DNA of 64,000 bases from Aplectana chamaeleonis. Taxonomy: Eukaryota > Nematoda > Chromadorea > Rhabditida > Cosmocercidae. Shown here one piece after another: positions 23,292-37,345 of this stretch (positions within the stretch are counted from its first letter, which is position 1; the number at the start of each line of letters is the position of its first letter). A program made the position numbers and the translations under genes. The notes under the pieces were generated by a model. The model ran no database searches and was not told where the DNA came from. It was given only the letters and a program-made list of their open reading frames with translations. The stretch spans positions 124,001 through 188,000 of the forward strand of contig JAPDOI010000708.1 in assembly GCA_029168955.1 (NCBI GenBank), in the 5' to 3' direction.

Positions 23292-23526
23292 GGTACGCGA
23301 CGCACCAGTCTTCGGCAAAAATTATCCGAGGAAACAACCAGCGTCGCCCATATGTCATATGGGCTGCTTACGAACTGAGGTCTACGATTTACGAAAACGT
23401 CTCAAAATTGACTATTAACAGGATTTCCATTTCCATTTACCTCGATCTTCCCCACCCATCCCACTCCTTTCGGACAGCTCGTTTTTGGAGCAGACTAAGT
23501 AACAAGAAGGCTGAATGAAAACTAAC

Positions 23527-23657
23527 CTTCAACATCGGTCGCGACAAATTCATTTGCTCAAATGTGATATTGTCCGAAACGTCCATTGCCTCCTCGAAAA
23601 AATCGTCCTGTTTTGTAGCGTTCTTCCGACCTAGCTTCTTCTTCTCGCGTAACTTGT
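23527..23657 (-). CDS. DEAD-box helicase (DDX27/Drs1-like), exon 3
   Basis: 131 bases between the strong acceptor CGTTTTTCAG and the donor GTTAGT. It completes a split Asp codon, then encodes KLREKKKLGRKNATKQ, DDFFEEAMDVSDNITF and EQMNLSRPMLK. The phrase FxxMNLSRPMLKA immediately precedes the Q motif in DDX27/Drs1 proteins, so this exon identifies the gene and joins exon 4 in phase 0. No open frame of normal size would have revealed it. Confidence 0.88.
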
Positions 23658-23948
23658 CTGAAAAACGAATGATTTAGCCGAAGGTCCATATCTGATCAAG
23701 CTATACTTCATTGTCCGACAATTTAGTCTCATTGAATAACCGGCGATCCAGCAAGGGATAAAGTTGGAAATGGTTTCGCATTATTGTTTGAAAACCGGTA
23801 GCACTGTTTTTAATGAACCACTAGTAAAACGTTCATAAGTAGAGAAGGTGATCTGGAAAATTAAGCAAATTCTAGGATAAAGGCCACAAATGCTAGATCG
23901 TTAAACGCTGCCACAATCCATTCTATGAGATTCTGAATATCAACCCAC

Positions 23949-24088
23949 CTCTTGCCTCCTTCCCTCCTAACTGTTCCACATCATCTTCATCCTTCAACTC
24001 TATTTCAACATCTTTTGCTGAGTTTGTGGCCTTACGTACGGCTGCAATTTTCTCCTCCAGAGTCGACTGCACTTCTTTGCGTAAATAT
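23949..24088 (-). CDS. DEAD-box helicase (DDX27/Drs1-like), exon 2
   Basis: 140 bases from the acceptor ATATTTGCAG to the donor GTGGGT. It finishes the Lys codon begun in exon 1, then reads YLRKEVQSTLEEKIAAVRKA, an acidic stretch (VEIELKDEDDVEQLGG) and KEAR. The KYL-KKEV-STLEEKI sequence is the usual DDX27 segment between the acidic N-terminus and the helicase core. The intron to exon 3 is 291 bases. Confidence 0.85.
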
Positions 24089-24696
24089 CTGCAAATATGA
24101 GAGCAAACACATTACAGTTACTCACAAAGGCTCAACGATAGAACTTGAAAGTCTTCATGCCTATACATATTTCCACTGCTTTCAGAAGAGGTTGCGTTCT
24201 CATGCTATCTCAATAGAATACTTAGATAAAGGTTGTTGAATGTCTTCAGTAACCGCCTGAATTAACTTTTACTTCCTGCATAAATTAAGCCGCGATAGCA
24301 CTTATGAGGACAATGAAAAGTTGAAAGTAGGGCATATGCATGCTCAAATCACTCGAAACTGAACGGCTTCGTGAATACGATTGCACAAGAGGCGATACCA
24401 ATAGTATTTCCTTTATTTGTCAGCTACAGGTTACACGGATGAAAACCTTGTCTGACCTTACGTTCAAAAACACAGTTTTCATCATCAGTTTCAGTTAATT
24501 AACGCGTGAAGTAGTACTCCTACCATACCGAACGTTTCCCTTTTGCTTGCTGGGACAAGAGACTTTTTCATGCGATTGTGTGTGGCACTGTCAGCAGCTA
24601 AGTGTTTTTCTTACTGACCACCTCTTTTGGCCAGATTCCACATCTAGCACATAGGCGCAAGTGCACGCAGAAGAATGAAACATGACATCCATCGGC

Positions 24697-25349
24697 TTAA
24701 AGGCAGCATACACGCTCGCAAGCATAGTCGAGATAACAGCATAGATAGGTCCGCACGGCCCGTACTATGTCGTCAACGACGTTTGAAGCGCTGAAAACTG
24801 TCCAGGATGACAATATTTGACAATGTTTGAGCAATCTTGCCTTCCACGCCCGTATTTTCACACCCCTTCGAGTAACAGAATGAGAATCGATACTTGTGAA
24901 AACGTGTGATAATTGAGAGTGATAGCACTATCAAATGGGAGTGCACGAGAGAAATAGCTTGGTTTCCTTGAGTATAACATGTCTGCATACCTAATGACTC
25001 TCGTCCACTTTCGAGAATGCCGCTCTACTTTGGCTGACCTCTTGAAATGGAGGATTTTATCAGTGCACAAACATGTTATACTCAAGTAAACCGAGCAATT
25101 TCTCTCGTGCACTCCCATTTGATAGTGCTATCACTCTCAGTATCACACGTTTCTGAAGTATCGATTGTCATTCTGTTACTCAAGGAGTGTGAAAATACGG
25201 GCGTGGAAGGCATTGCTCAAACATTGTCCGTCAAATACTGTCATCCTGGACAGTTTCAGCACTTCAAACGTCGTTGACGACATAGTAGCCGTGCGGAGAT
25301 CTATGCTGTTATCTCGACTATGCTTACGGCGTATGCTACTGCTAAAATC
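24697..25349. mobile_element. Long fold-back MITE of TTAA type, about 650 bp
   Basis: Two arms of nearly 300 bases are inverted around a spacer of about 90 bases. Landmarks are AAGCATAGTCGAGATAACAG at 24719 and its inverse at 25310, and GAGTGATAGCACTATCAAAT at 24918 and its inverse near 25125. The left end is TTAAAGGCAGCATAC; the right end is more decayed. It lies in helicase intron 1. The paired short open frames on both strands are mirror images. Confidence 0.85.
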
Positions 25350-25636
25350 ACTGCTCTTAAGCACTTCCGGTGTAAGCTCACACAAACCATCGCCCGGAAT
25401 GGAACCGGCTCCTACAATTATGACGTCTCCGCATGGACAGCAGCCGAGGGTCGAAACACAGCCGCGACCCTTGTCCGGTTGCAATAGCAGCCTTGACTCC
25501 TATCCGGTTGCTCTCGCTGCTCTCTTCGGACCCGCCCTGAATGGCGACTTGTGTGCGTGGCGAGTTGTATTTCGCTCCTGCGCCACTAGACAGCAGAAGA
25601 CACGCAGCGCGGCCAAGTGCCCTCTTCTTCTTCTTC
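25350..25636. other. Intronic stretch, no supported gene
   Basis: A 166-codon plus-strand frame spans this segment but runs into inverted-repeat DNA on one side and a retrotransposon tail on the other, so it is not a gene. Nothing else is recognised. Confidence 0.35.
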
Positions 25637-25950
25637 TGCAGCCTCAAAGTGGTTTTTTGTCATAGGTTGAGGAACTGGGCGGCCTTCACAGGATTCGTCC
25701 AAAGGTCCATTGTGGTTAAGGAAGTAGTTCTCTTCGGGCACATGAACAAGTGCGCCGTGTCGTGTCCGGGAGCACCACAGTTGGGGCATGCGTTTGGTCG
25801 GCTGCTGTCGATCTTATTGACGTGAGACATGAGCAGAATAGAGTGACCACAGCGCAGCGAGGCAAGAGCACATCTGACTTGTCTGCCGTGTTGAGACTCG
25901 GACTCGCAAACCCGAAGCGGCACTGCTCCTAAGATAGGGTTCACCCGCCT
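25637..25950 (-). mobile_element. A5: 3' end of an A-family retrotransposon
   Basis: Minus-strand coding for the C-terminus: NPILGAVPL, LRCGHSILLMSHVNKIDSS, zinc knuckle CPNCGAPGHDTAHLFMCP, then TTMDLWTNPVKAAQFLNL and stop, a 3' UTR and a GAAGAAGAAGAAG tail at 25637. It is 5'-truncated and directly abuts the 5' end of C2. Confidence 0.82.
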
Positions 25951-25957
25951 TCGTTAG

Positions 25958-28181
<2,224 letters not shown>

Positions 28182-28183
<2 letters not shown>

Positions 28184-30578
28184 TTTTGCTCAGGTCAAGG
28201 GCGACGGCCACCGTTCTCAGGGGCTCTCTCATGTTTAACCCATCGACCGCAGAGCTCACGATCTCCAATAGAGCAGTAGTAGTAGAGTGAAGTTTCCTGA
28301 ACCCATGCTGATGCTGCTGTCGCTCATTTTGTTCAGCCAGGTCCGTCACGATCAACTTTTCAGCTAATTTGGCGACGGGCGATAACAGGCTTATTGGTCG
28401 AAAGCGTTTTGCCGTGCTTTGGGACTTGCCTGGCTTTGGCAACGGTATCACATTACCTGTCTTCCAAGCTTGGGGTAAAGTGCAGGTCCGGAAAGAAGTG
28501 TTAATGATATCTGCAAGCATCGATGGAAGTTCCGTGGGAAGCTTCTTCAGGATGGCTGGAGAGATACCATCAGGTCCGAAAGCCTTCGAATTCCGCATTT
28601 CTTTGATAGCCTTCTCTACTTGAGTGAGAGTAAAGGCCTCAGAAGCGTTCATGAGCGGCAACCGGCTCAGCTCTCTAACCGTGACTCTGTTTTGAACTCT
28701 TCGCTTGGTACGTGTGACGAAAAAATTCTTGCCGAGGGCGTAAGCAGCCGCTTTCCCTGATTTGAAGATGTTCTCCTCGAACTCAATAGCGGAGCTCATC
28801 AGGGGAGCGGACTTGCCGGAAATTTTCCTCAACACTTTCCACGTCGTAGTTCCGTCAGCCTTGAAATTCAGCTTTTCAGTGAACTTCTCCCAGCGCTCCT
28901 TCTTGTTCTTGTCCAGATCCTCCTTGATCTCATTATCCAGCACAGCTATTTCCGGGTCTACATGATCAGCGGCTCTCTTCTCATCTCTGGTTCTTATCTT
29001 CAGCAGTATTTCTCTGCTGACATTTGGAAAAAAGGTCTTGACACGACCCTCAGGAATTGCTGCTTTCATGGCCTTGCGGATGGCACTTGTTAAATGACGT
29101 TCTTTCTGATGGACATTACCATTCCATGGGTAGTCGACCGCATGGCGGAGTGCAATATCTCTGAACAGGGTCCAGTCTGCTAGGCCTAAATTAAGATAAG
29201 TACGATGACGAAAACCAGAGTAAGGGGCAAGAGAGTCAGAGAGATCAATATAGACAAAGACAGGAATGTGATCACTGGAGAGAGTTGTGGATGTGGACCA
29301 CGTGCAAGCATTAGAAAGATTGGATGACACAAGAGAGATATCTGGGCTAGAAGGTCGGCCGTTGGCAGAGAGACGAGTGGGCTGGTCATCATTGAGGATA
29401 ACCAGGTCACACTCCTCAGCCGACTCTTCGACATCTTCCCCTCTAGCGTCAGAATCAAGAGCGGAACAGAACGTGTGAGCATTGAAGTCACCCGCAAAGA
29501 CAGCTGAAGGGGAGAGTGAGCAGTCGCACAATTGTTTAAGGAGGGGAATAGGATTATAAGAGGGGGGACAAGATGATATAGGAGGAATGTAGATGTTAAA
29601 TAGAGATAAAGGGGTTTTGAGGGGGAGGTGGACAGGAATGTACTCGAGAGTACCATCCTTAGGAGTATTAGGGATAATATGAGAAGGTATGGCAGATTGC
29701 ACTAAAGTAGACACTCCGCCCCCAAGAGCAGACCTTGGCATGTGATAGGCGGTGTATCCCGGAATGTTAGGCTGGGGGTAAGTGGTAGAAGGAGAGGGCT
29801 TGGTTTCTTGAACCATGATAACATCCGGGTGATGAGAACGTGCGAATAGAGAGAGTTCAGATAATTTGGTGCTAAGGCCGTTGAGATTAATGTGAGCAAT
29901 GGAGAGAAGGCGGTTGGTAGCAGGGTTGAGCACCGTTGTGACCCGGCACAACGGGAGGGGGTCGTAAATTTTCGGAAAAAAATGATGGGGGTCGTAAAAC
30001 TCCTAAAGAAAAATAGGATTTTCCTCCACGCCCCTTTTCTTGAGGTAAAACTAGGTAAATTTGTCCGTTCAAAAAAAGCTAAATGATTTGTTCGTCCGGC
30101 AGAGGGGGTTGTAAAATTTTAGATTTCTTTAAAATTCTGGCCAACTGAGGGGGGGGTCGTAGTTCCGCCGAAAATCGCCACAACGGTCTGCTCAACCCTG
30201 GTTGGTAGCTTAGGAATCACAGTTGCTGGGGGCAGAGCATAGAACACAACGAAAGGATGAGTCATGATGCCTCACAGAACTGAGGCCCGAACAGGAGAGA
30301 TGCACCCACCTTTGGCATCCGAAGCACTGGACGCTGGTATGTCTCCAGTTAACATCCTTGCCGCACGTGGCGCATAGGTACTTCTGCTCTCGACCAGGAT
30401 TCCTCTAGACGCCGGCCCTTTGTAATAAAATCCTCAGGAGAGCTGCGGCCGACCAGCACCTCTCCCATGACAAAAACCCTCTTCTCGGAGGGGTTGACGT
30501 CGGTTTGCACGGAGGCCGTCTTCTTTCCTCCTCACTGCCACGGCACGAACGTACGACATCTCGGCAGCGCCAAGTGCC
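28182..30578 (-). mobile_element. A4: A-type retrotransposon, 3'-truncated at (TA)n
   Basis: A long open minus-strand frame (29951 down to about 28180) carries endonuclease motifs INLNGL, VQETK, AGDFNAH, LSSDHIPVF and the RT N-half (KAFGPDGISPAILKK, RPISLLSPVAKLAEKLI, HQHGFRKLHSTTTALLE, VALDLSK). It is then cut by a (TA)n tract before the YADD motif. The 5' part (30200-30578), split off by a MITE, keeps the zinc finger (CATCGKDVNW, CFGCQRWVH). Its 2A-like site has decayed (GV-stop-RNPGR). It is diverged from A1 and A2, so a separate subfamily. Confidence 0.87.
29922..30199. mobile_element. MULE-like MITE with 10-bp target duplication, inside A4
   Basis: GGTTGGTAGC is present at 29912-29921 and 30200-30209. 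The ends are inverted: AGGGTTGAGCACCGTTGTG and CACAACGGTCTGCTCAACCCT. The interior resembles the element at 18121 (GGGGGTCGTAAA words), suggesting one family. The retrotransposon reading frame resumes on the other side, proving insertion into A4. Confidence 0.88.
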
Positions 30579-30603
30579 CTCACACCAAGGATGCCAGCTT
30601 CTT

Positions 30604-33600
30604 CTTGTTCTTCTTATCAGCCACAGTGGAGTTTCTTCTTATAGGCGTAGAAAGGTGGCAATATCGCACGGCTTGTTCCACATGTCACGAGCAGACAGAG
30701 AAGTAGGTCTGGCAGAGCATGAAAATAAATGCAATGAATCATGTCCAATATTGTGACAGTCAGGACATTTATCTGGGACCGACTCGTCGATCCTGTGTAC
30801 GTAGGCTTTGAGGTATGAAGAGTGACTGCATCGTAGACCCGCCAGAGTGACGCGGGAGCGCCTGGGCAGATCTTCCTCACTTTCATCAACTGTAGGAGGC
30901 ACAACACCAAGGATCGGGTTGGAGGGGGCACAGGACAGGTACTCAGACACAAATCTAGTGTGCTCGAATCGCTGTAGCCTCTTTCGTGTGAGCTCAGAGG
31001 TGGCCCATCTTTGACGATCCAATGTAGAAATAGCAGTATGGAGCGGTGTGCGAATATTACGGTGATGTGGATCAGATGACAGAAGTGGGTAGTTGGGATG
31101 TGCGGTATTCTTGACTATGCCAATGTGGAACTGTTGAGACTGCAGTTAGCAGTGCTGTTTGACAGGAAGTATTGCACATTCTTGATGAAGATGTGATATG
31201 GGTGTTGAGCTTGGGCAGCCAGTGATGACACGTAGTGCAGAGTTCTGTACACGTTGAAGCTTGATCCAGGACGCCTCCGACAGATGTCTGGTCCATATCG
31301 GAGCTCCATATTCCAGCGTTGGCTGTATCATGGCCTTATAAGTTGTGCGTAAAACTTCCTTTGAGCTAACCCAGGTGGTGCCCGCCAGAGCACGGAGGAT
31401 GTTATTTCGAGTGTTAGCTGTTGCCGCTCGGATGCGCGTGTTCTCATGAAAGCGCAGTGAAGGATCTAGAAAGACGCCGAGTAGCCGAGGGTGCTTAGAT
31501 AGGGGCAGTTGATTACCCTCCCAGAGAACCCTGGGATGTAGTCGATGCTCAGCCGTTGCAGTAGTGCATAAAGTAACGCTGGACTTGGAAGGAGAGACCT
31601 TTAGCTGCTTCGATTCGAGAAAGTTGGCCAGGCTAGAGAGATATTTGTTCATCTCCGCAGTGGCACGATCGACAACAGGGTCAGTACATACAATTGTGAT
31701 GTCATCAGCATACAGACATAAGTGAATGTTTGGTGGCGGCTTCGGAATATCTGACAGATATAAGGAGAATAGCCTTGGTGATAGTACTCCACCCTGAGGG
31801 ACGCCTGCCTTCAGGGGAACCGACTTTGACAGGTGTCCGTCGAACTTCACACGTATGGAACGATTCTTGATATGGAATTGTCGGTCCATTTTTTGCACCA
31901 GTCAGGCATATCACAGTCCAGAATCGATTTTGAAAGCAATGGAGTGCTGACGTCGTCGAAAGCGGCAGTCAGATCAACTGCCACGACCAGACTTCTGCCG
32001 GCGGGAGCTTTGCTATTGAAACCAGCTATGATGTGTTCGGTGATTGACGTTAGTGCAGTGATAGTTGAGTGCGCCTTTTTGAAGCCATGTTGAAGCACGT
32101 TATGCTGTAATGCGCCTTGGAGATGCGGGTTTATGATTTTCTCCGCCAACTTAGTGATGGGTGATAGAAGGGATATGGGACGATGTGACGTTGCTTTATC
32201 CTCTGCTTTGCCAGGCTTTAAAATGGGAAGAACGACAGCTTGTTTCCAACGAGCGGGAATAATACCACTGCTAAATGACGAATAGATAAGATCACTGAGT
32301 ACCTCTTCGTACTGTTCCGGCAAGTGCTTCAGATGAATGGCTGAGATGCCGTCTGGTGCTTCTGCCTTCGAACTCTTCATCGATTTGATGATGGCAGAGA
32401 CGGTAGAGGCAGTTATAGCCGGTACGTCATGGCGACTGAGTTTTCTGATCGCACGTAAGGTGCACCTGTGCTCTTTATCGTGGCGTGAAGAAGCAGAAGC
32501 GTAGTTTTCCCAGCTGACAGGCAGCTTTGTAGCCGAATTCAAATTCGCCTGAAGGGAACTCAAGCATATTTCGTGCAGGTGCCATCTTTTTCCCTGATAG
32601 CCGCTTGAGAAGGTTCCATGCCTGTTTTCCATCGGCCTTGAAGTTGATGGACTCGGTGAAATCCTTCCAGCGTTTCTGCTTATAGTCATTCAGCAGTTTG
32701 GAGATCTCCTCGGATAGCTGTGTAATGTACGGGTCAGAAGGATCAGTTCTGCGTCTGTCATCCCGTTCGGTAAATAGTTCCAGGGCTTCCTTTGGTACGT
32801 TAGGGTGAAACGTTCTAACGCGACCGGTGGGGATGGCTATTCTGGAGGCATCGCATATGGTGTCGACGACGAACTTCTCTTTGTCATGTACGGAGCCAGC
32901 TAGCGGATAGTTGGCTACCCGGCTGAGTAGCACCTCTTTAAACAGGACCCAGTTAGCCTTACGATAGTTTGTGTAAGACTTGCTACGAGAGCCAGAAAAA
33001 GGTGCGAGATGACTATTAAGAGACAGATCCAATGACGTATATACAGGTACATGATCACTGCCCATGGCCACAGATATGGACCAGCTGCAAGACATAACAA
33101 GAGAAGAGGAAACAAACGTGACATCCGGTGAGGAGGGTCTGCCCGACGACGGGAGACGAGTAGGGGAATCTTCGTTTATAGGAATTAGATCACAATCATC
33201 TGCAAAAAGCTCAAGTGGTTCTCCTCTGTCATCGGGTTCTAGGGAAGAGAACCAGGACGAGGAGTGAGCATTGAAGTCCCCAGCCATGACAACAGAAGAA
33301 GATGAGAGGACTGAATAAACATCATGTAGGTATGGGGTGGGTTATGTGAAATGGACTGAAAAATGGCAGTTGCCATTGTCTCCACAAAAGACTACTTTTA
33401 TGCGGCTGAAATCTCGCCCACGCTCAACTGTTACTTCGTACTCAGTGGATGGCGTAACCATTTCTGCTGTTAATTCCGTGAAAGATCTTGGCTTCCGTTA
33501 TAATGACAAACTTGATTTCACTGCGCATATCAAAGTTAGGTGTAATCAAGCTAAACTGCAAACGTTTCACATTTTTAAAGGTCTTTACAGCAGAAATAAG

Positions 33601-34990
33601 TCTGTTCTACTTCAGGCATACAAAACGTATGTTCGCCCACTCGTAAAAGCCAGTGTTACTGTATTCAATCCTCCATTGAAGAGAGACATTCGTGCTATTG
33701 AAAAAGTACAAAACAATTTTACACGTAAACTTCTCACACGAGTAGGTGGATTTTTGTACGAAAGAATCCCAAGCGCCTCTATAAGGAATAGATATACTTG
33801 AATCTGCCTTCGCTCAGGTCCCGGCGTAGAGTATTTGACGTATGCAAGGTTCATAACTGGATTTACAACCATAAAATGCTAAACATGAAGCGTCTGTTCA
33901 ATTTAAGTTACTCTCGGACGAGGAAACTTGTTCAAAATTGTTTTACGCGGACCAAGTACCAGTTTGTATGCCAACTCCTTCAAATACAGAGCTGGCAGGT
34001 CATACTCCGACATCACAAAAATATGCCTCCAGGGCTGACATTGAGTCAATTTAAAGCACGTGCTAAAAAGATCCTGTTGGATTTTGAATCCTAGTTTTTC
34101 GAGATGAGCCGCTGCTTCTGCTTTCATGGTTATGAGCATATGTTGGAGCATTTCTGTTACAGTTTATCCTCGTTATAATTTTTTTCTCACATTTGCCTTT
34201 AGCGGATGTAATAAACTTATAACTTATAACTTATATGAGTTGGGACAAGAAGTGGATGAGGGGGATGTATACATTGATAATATCTAGGGGACAACTTTGT
34301 AGCACAAGATGAACTCCTATACATTCAACAACATTATCATTAGGGAGTACAATGAGATGAGATGGAACAGAGGATTTTACAAAAGTCGAGACGCCACCGC
34401 CATGTGATGTACGGGGAATATGGTATGATGTATAGCCGGGGAGGCGGGGCTGGGAAGGGGACGACACGCTAAGTTTAGTCTCCTGTAGGAGGATGACATC
34501 AGGTTGTGAGCGTTCAATGTATAATGTAAGTTCCATAAGTTTGGCACGCAAGCCATTGATATTCAGTTGAAAAATGTTTAGCCTGTGAAGAAGAACCCTA
34601 GAAGGCGAGTTAGTACAAGATATACAGCAATAAGCATCAGTGTAATCATTGTAGCTAGTCAACCCCGAACACTTGAGGTGTACCCAGCCTAGGCAACCAC
34701 CGCACAGGATGCTCGCATGCTGTGCCGATAATCCACAGTGACAGCATGGATATCTCGGTGTCTTCCTGCTCGGTCCAGGGTTCTTCTCAATGCCAGCTCG
34801 TAACAGCAGAATGTGAAGGAGTTCAGCAGCCAGCCATTTACACTCCCACACAGAAAAAAAACTCCGCGTGGAGTTGTTGACGCTCGTTTGATGAGTCTTC
34901 TTGATCTTGATAGTCGACTCCACAGATCCACCACGCGTAGGTTGAGCATCTCGGATCCAGGATGCCAGCTCCCCGCGATTTGCAAATCCC
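30604..34990 (-). mobile_element. B1: nearly full-length B-family retrotransposon
   Basis: On the minus strand from about 34990: ATG near the 5' end, then WLAAELLHILLLRAGIEKNPGP (a 2A-like motif within it), a C4HC3 finger (CCHCGLSAQHASILCGGC...WVHLKCSG), endonuclease (NINGLRAKLMEL, LLQETKL, AGDFNAHSSSW, GSDHVPVY), RT (HRPISLLSPITKLAEK, QHGFKKAHSTITALT, VAVDLTAAFDDVS, PQGGVLSPRLFSLYL, CLYADDITIV) and C-terminal knuckle CPDCHNIGHDSLHLFSC. It ends AAGAACAAGAAGAAG. Breaks: frameshifts near 32480 and 31850, and insertion of C3 (33337-34231). Confidence 0.9.
33337..34231 (+). mobile_element. C3: CR1-like 3' fragment nested in B1
   Basis: Plus-strand RT C-half: KWQLPLSPQKTTFMRLK, VKDLGFRYNDKLDFTAHI, YKTYVRPLVKASVTVFNPP, then a frame change at 33800. 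The 3' end is GTAATAAACTTATAACTTATAACTTAT. The host B1 frame reads NSY before and NPTPYLHDV after, so the insertion is clean, with a short TTAT-type duplication merging into the tail. Confidence 0.85.
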
Positions 34991-35075
34991 AAAAAGAGAT
35001 TACTGTTGGAACACTTCCGAGCTCTCGCGCAGAAGACTGATCACACACGTTTCGTCGCAGAATAATTGTCTGCTC

Positions 35076-35437
35076 TTCTTCTTCTTTGCAGCCACATAGA
35101 GGGTTTTGTCACAGGCGGAGGAACTGGGCGACCAGTAGTGGATTCGTCCATAGGTCCATTGGTGTCAGCGTGGTCTGCTGCTCAACCCAATCCCAATTGT
35201 CTGCTGCTCAACCCAATCCCATATATGGCGGTGTGTCTCCTCGAGTTGATGATAGTGAAGCTGACCTGCCGAGACGCACTAGAACCTTTCTCGCAGGTCT
35301 ACGATGCAGTCACTCTACCTACCTCCAGGCCTACGCACACAGGAATGAACACCCAGTCCCCAATAAATGTCCTGATTGTCAGCATGTTGGACATAATCAA
35401 TTGAATCTATTTTCATGTCCTACCAGACCAACAGCTC
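35076..35437. mobile_element. Short A/B-type retrotransposon copy with 5' inversion
   Basis: Flanked by a 9-base duplication TGTCTGCTC (35067-35075 and 35438-35446). The first part is antisense: tail (GAAGAAGAA), then the coding end LTPMDLWTNPLLVAQFLRL. The second part is sense: NPIYGG, VDDSEADLPRRTR, CPDCQHVGHNQLNLFSC and PTRPTAL, which is the sequence immediately upstream. A 26-base tandem duplication (CTGCTGCTCAACCCAATCCC) lies near the junction. This is the signature of twin priming. Confidence 0.85.
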
Positions 35438-35446
35438 TGTCTGCTC

Positions 35447-35728
35447 AAAGTGTTCGTGCCGGAATCAAATTATGGTCCGCAGTTGCATAACGCAGCTTGA
35501 AGACAACAATGCTGGGGCCACGGGTTCCCAGCACGACTAATCTCTTTCCCAACACGATTTCCTCCGAGTTGCGTGCTGCAACAACGGTTGTTCGCAAGTG
35601 CGGACTGGAGTTTTGTCATGACAAGGAGTGCGGACTGGAATTTTGTCACGATAAGGAGAGTATACAGGTTTAGGTAATCTAGTACTGATCTAGTAGGTAA
35701 AGAACAAATAAATAAGGAAATCCCTCAC
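35447..35728. other. Intronic stretch, no supported feature
   Basis: First part of helicase intron 1. It holds a duplicated AGTGCGGACTGGARTTTTGTCA word (about 35598-35655) and nothing else recognised. Confidence 0.4.
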
Positions 35729-36006
35729 TTTTTAAGAGCAGCGTCGTCACGATCAAGTCTTTGGTCTGAAGAGCATTCAAACGCGAAATCCGACGAGAAC
35801 TCGGGAGCCGCTCCTGCCACTTTCCTTTTTTTCACGACAGAAACAGCCTTAATTGCACTGATTATATAAACTTCCCGTACGAGAGATATACATGGACGAA
35901 AAGGTCGCGAAAACACCTCGATGTCGTCCATGTTCTCGTCGTCTTCGCTTTCATCTAAATCGACTTCATCGTCGCTATCGATTGCAGCTGGGTAAAGATT
36001 GACCAT
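35729..36006 (-). CDS. DEAD-box helicase (DDX27/Drs1-like), exon 1 (N-terminus)
   Basis: The start ATG (36006-36004) directly follows TTACTTTTTCTAG, as expected of a trans-splice acceptor or a coding exon boundary. The 278-base exon encodes an acidic stretch (DSDDEVDLDESEDDEN), a basic KKRKV patch and FSSDFAFEC, and ends in DDAALK plus AA before GTGAGG. Joining to exon 2 restores an unbroken DAALKKYLRKEVQ. The hydrophobic middle (residues about 30-57) is unusual for this family. A 69-base in-frame intron there (GTGTTT to AATTAAG) is possible. Helicase identity rests on the downstream exons. Confidence 0.78.
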
Positions 36007-36079
36007 CTAGAAAAAGTAAATGCACAACTCAAAGTATGTAGAACACGACCGCCCAGGTTTACAATCACCTTGCAAGGAA

Positions 36080-37345
36080 AGGGTTAAGGATGCTATTTAT
36101 GCTGTTCAGAAACATTTACAGTACTGATTTGTCTTTATGGCTAAGGCTCTACAAGATGTATATTTTACCTGTTGTCGAATATTGTAGCCCTGTTTGGAAT
36201 CCTTTTCTGATGAAAGATATTCGGAGAATCGAGAACGTTCAAAAAACATTCACTAGAATCTTATTCTATCGTGCCATTCCCAACAGAGAATATCCTTCGA
36301 GCCCACCACCCTACAAAGATCGACTGCAGGAATTGCACTTGAAGAGCCTTTAATACCGACGAATAATCGCTGATCTAAATCTAGCATTCAAACTTTACAA
36401 AAGAGAATTGCGCCTTCACCCTTCGAGATATTGGACGTTCCGACCGACGCATGGCAGAAGAGAAGGCTTTCATACTTACAACCATCAAATGGGCAGATAC
36501 AGAAAGAATCTACGATCGAATTCCTTTACAGTTCGTGCTACAAGATTTTTAGAACGACTTCCCGGTGAACTACTTTCTTTTGAGAAATCCTGCCAGTTCA
36601 AAAATGCTCTGAGAAGGGTGGACGTCCTAGAAATTTTAGGTCTGCGAGACGTCTCATGATACGGTTGCTCATAATCTTATCCATTTGGGCTCTCTTCGTC
36701 GTGCTCTAGATAGAGAACTTTTCTGATTTCCCTATTTTTAGCAGGTATCAGCCTTCAAATCAGATTATTTTCCAATCTACATGTACGATCTACTGCGGTT
36801 AAGCACCATAAACAGGCTCTTCAAATACAATAAATAGTTGGTTTCGGAATATCATTAAGAGTCTTTACAACTGGAGAAATCAGCCCAGATACCTATCAGT
36901 GGTAGGAGGACAATGTCCGAGGAACACACTTTGGTAGGGCAAACTCCCACAGCTCCATATTATCATATTATTACTATTCCCTACACCATTCCCTTTACTG
37001 AACTGACCTATCTCTTAGAAAAATACCTGTTGTGCGTCAAACGAGATGATTGCATCCGCCAAATCAGTTTTTTTTTCTAATCAAAACTCGTAAACCTTGA
37101 TTTGATATGATACCTGTTCACAGAACAAGTTGAAATCTCAATCCCCGTGCAAAACTCAGAGCATATGGCGGTACGAGAATCAAATGAGGTAATAAAATTC
37201 GGAAACAACATTCGATACTGTTCAGGTTCGTCCATGTTTTCTCTTTGCTTGTGTTAATGTTAGTTATTCGTCCGTTAGGATGATGCATCGTGCATTTATG
37301 TGTTGTAAAGCGCGTCGCTCGCGACGTAAATATAAATAAATAAAA
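36080..37345 (+). mobile_element. C4: CR1-like 3' fragment
   Basis: RT C-terminal segment: YKMYILPVVEYCSPVWNPF, IENVQKTFTRILF, a stop at about 36351, then AFKLYKRELRLHPSR, NSFTVRATRFLERLPGELLSF and stop at 36657. A long 3' UTR ends at GTAAATATAAATAAATAAA (37328-37345). It lies immediately 5' of helicase exon 1 on the opposite strand, so it could affect that promoter region. Confidence 0.8.

Noticed and set aside
25165..25665. 166-codon plus-strand open frame
   Set aside because: It begins inside a fold-back arm and ends in a retrotransposon tail, so it crosses unrelated sequence types and is not a gene.
35725..36006. An intron inside helicase exon 1 (GTGTTT to ATAATCAG)
   Set aside because: The best acceptor gives a stop in the required phase. 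A 69-base alternative keeps the frame but has a weak acceptor, so the continuous reading was kept.
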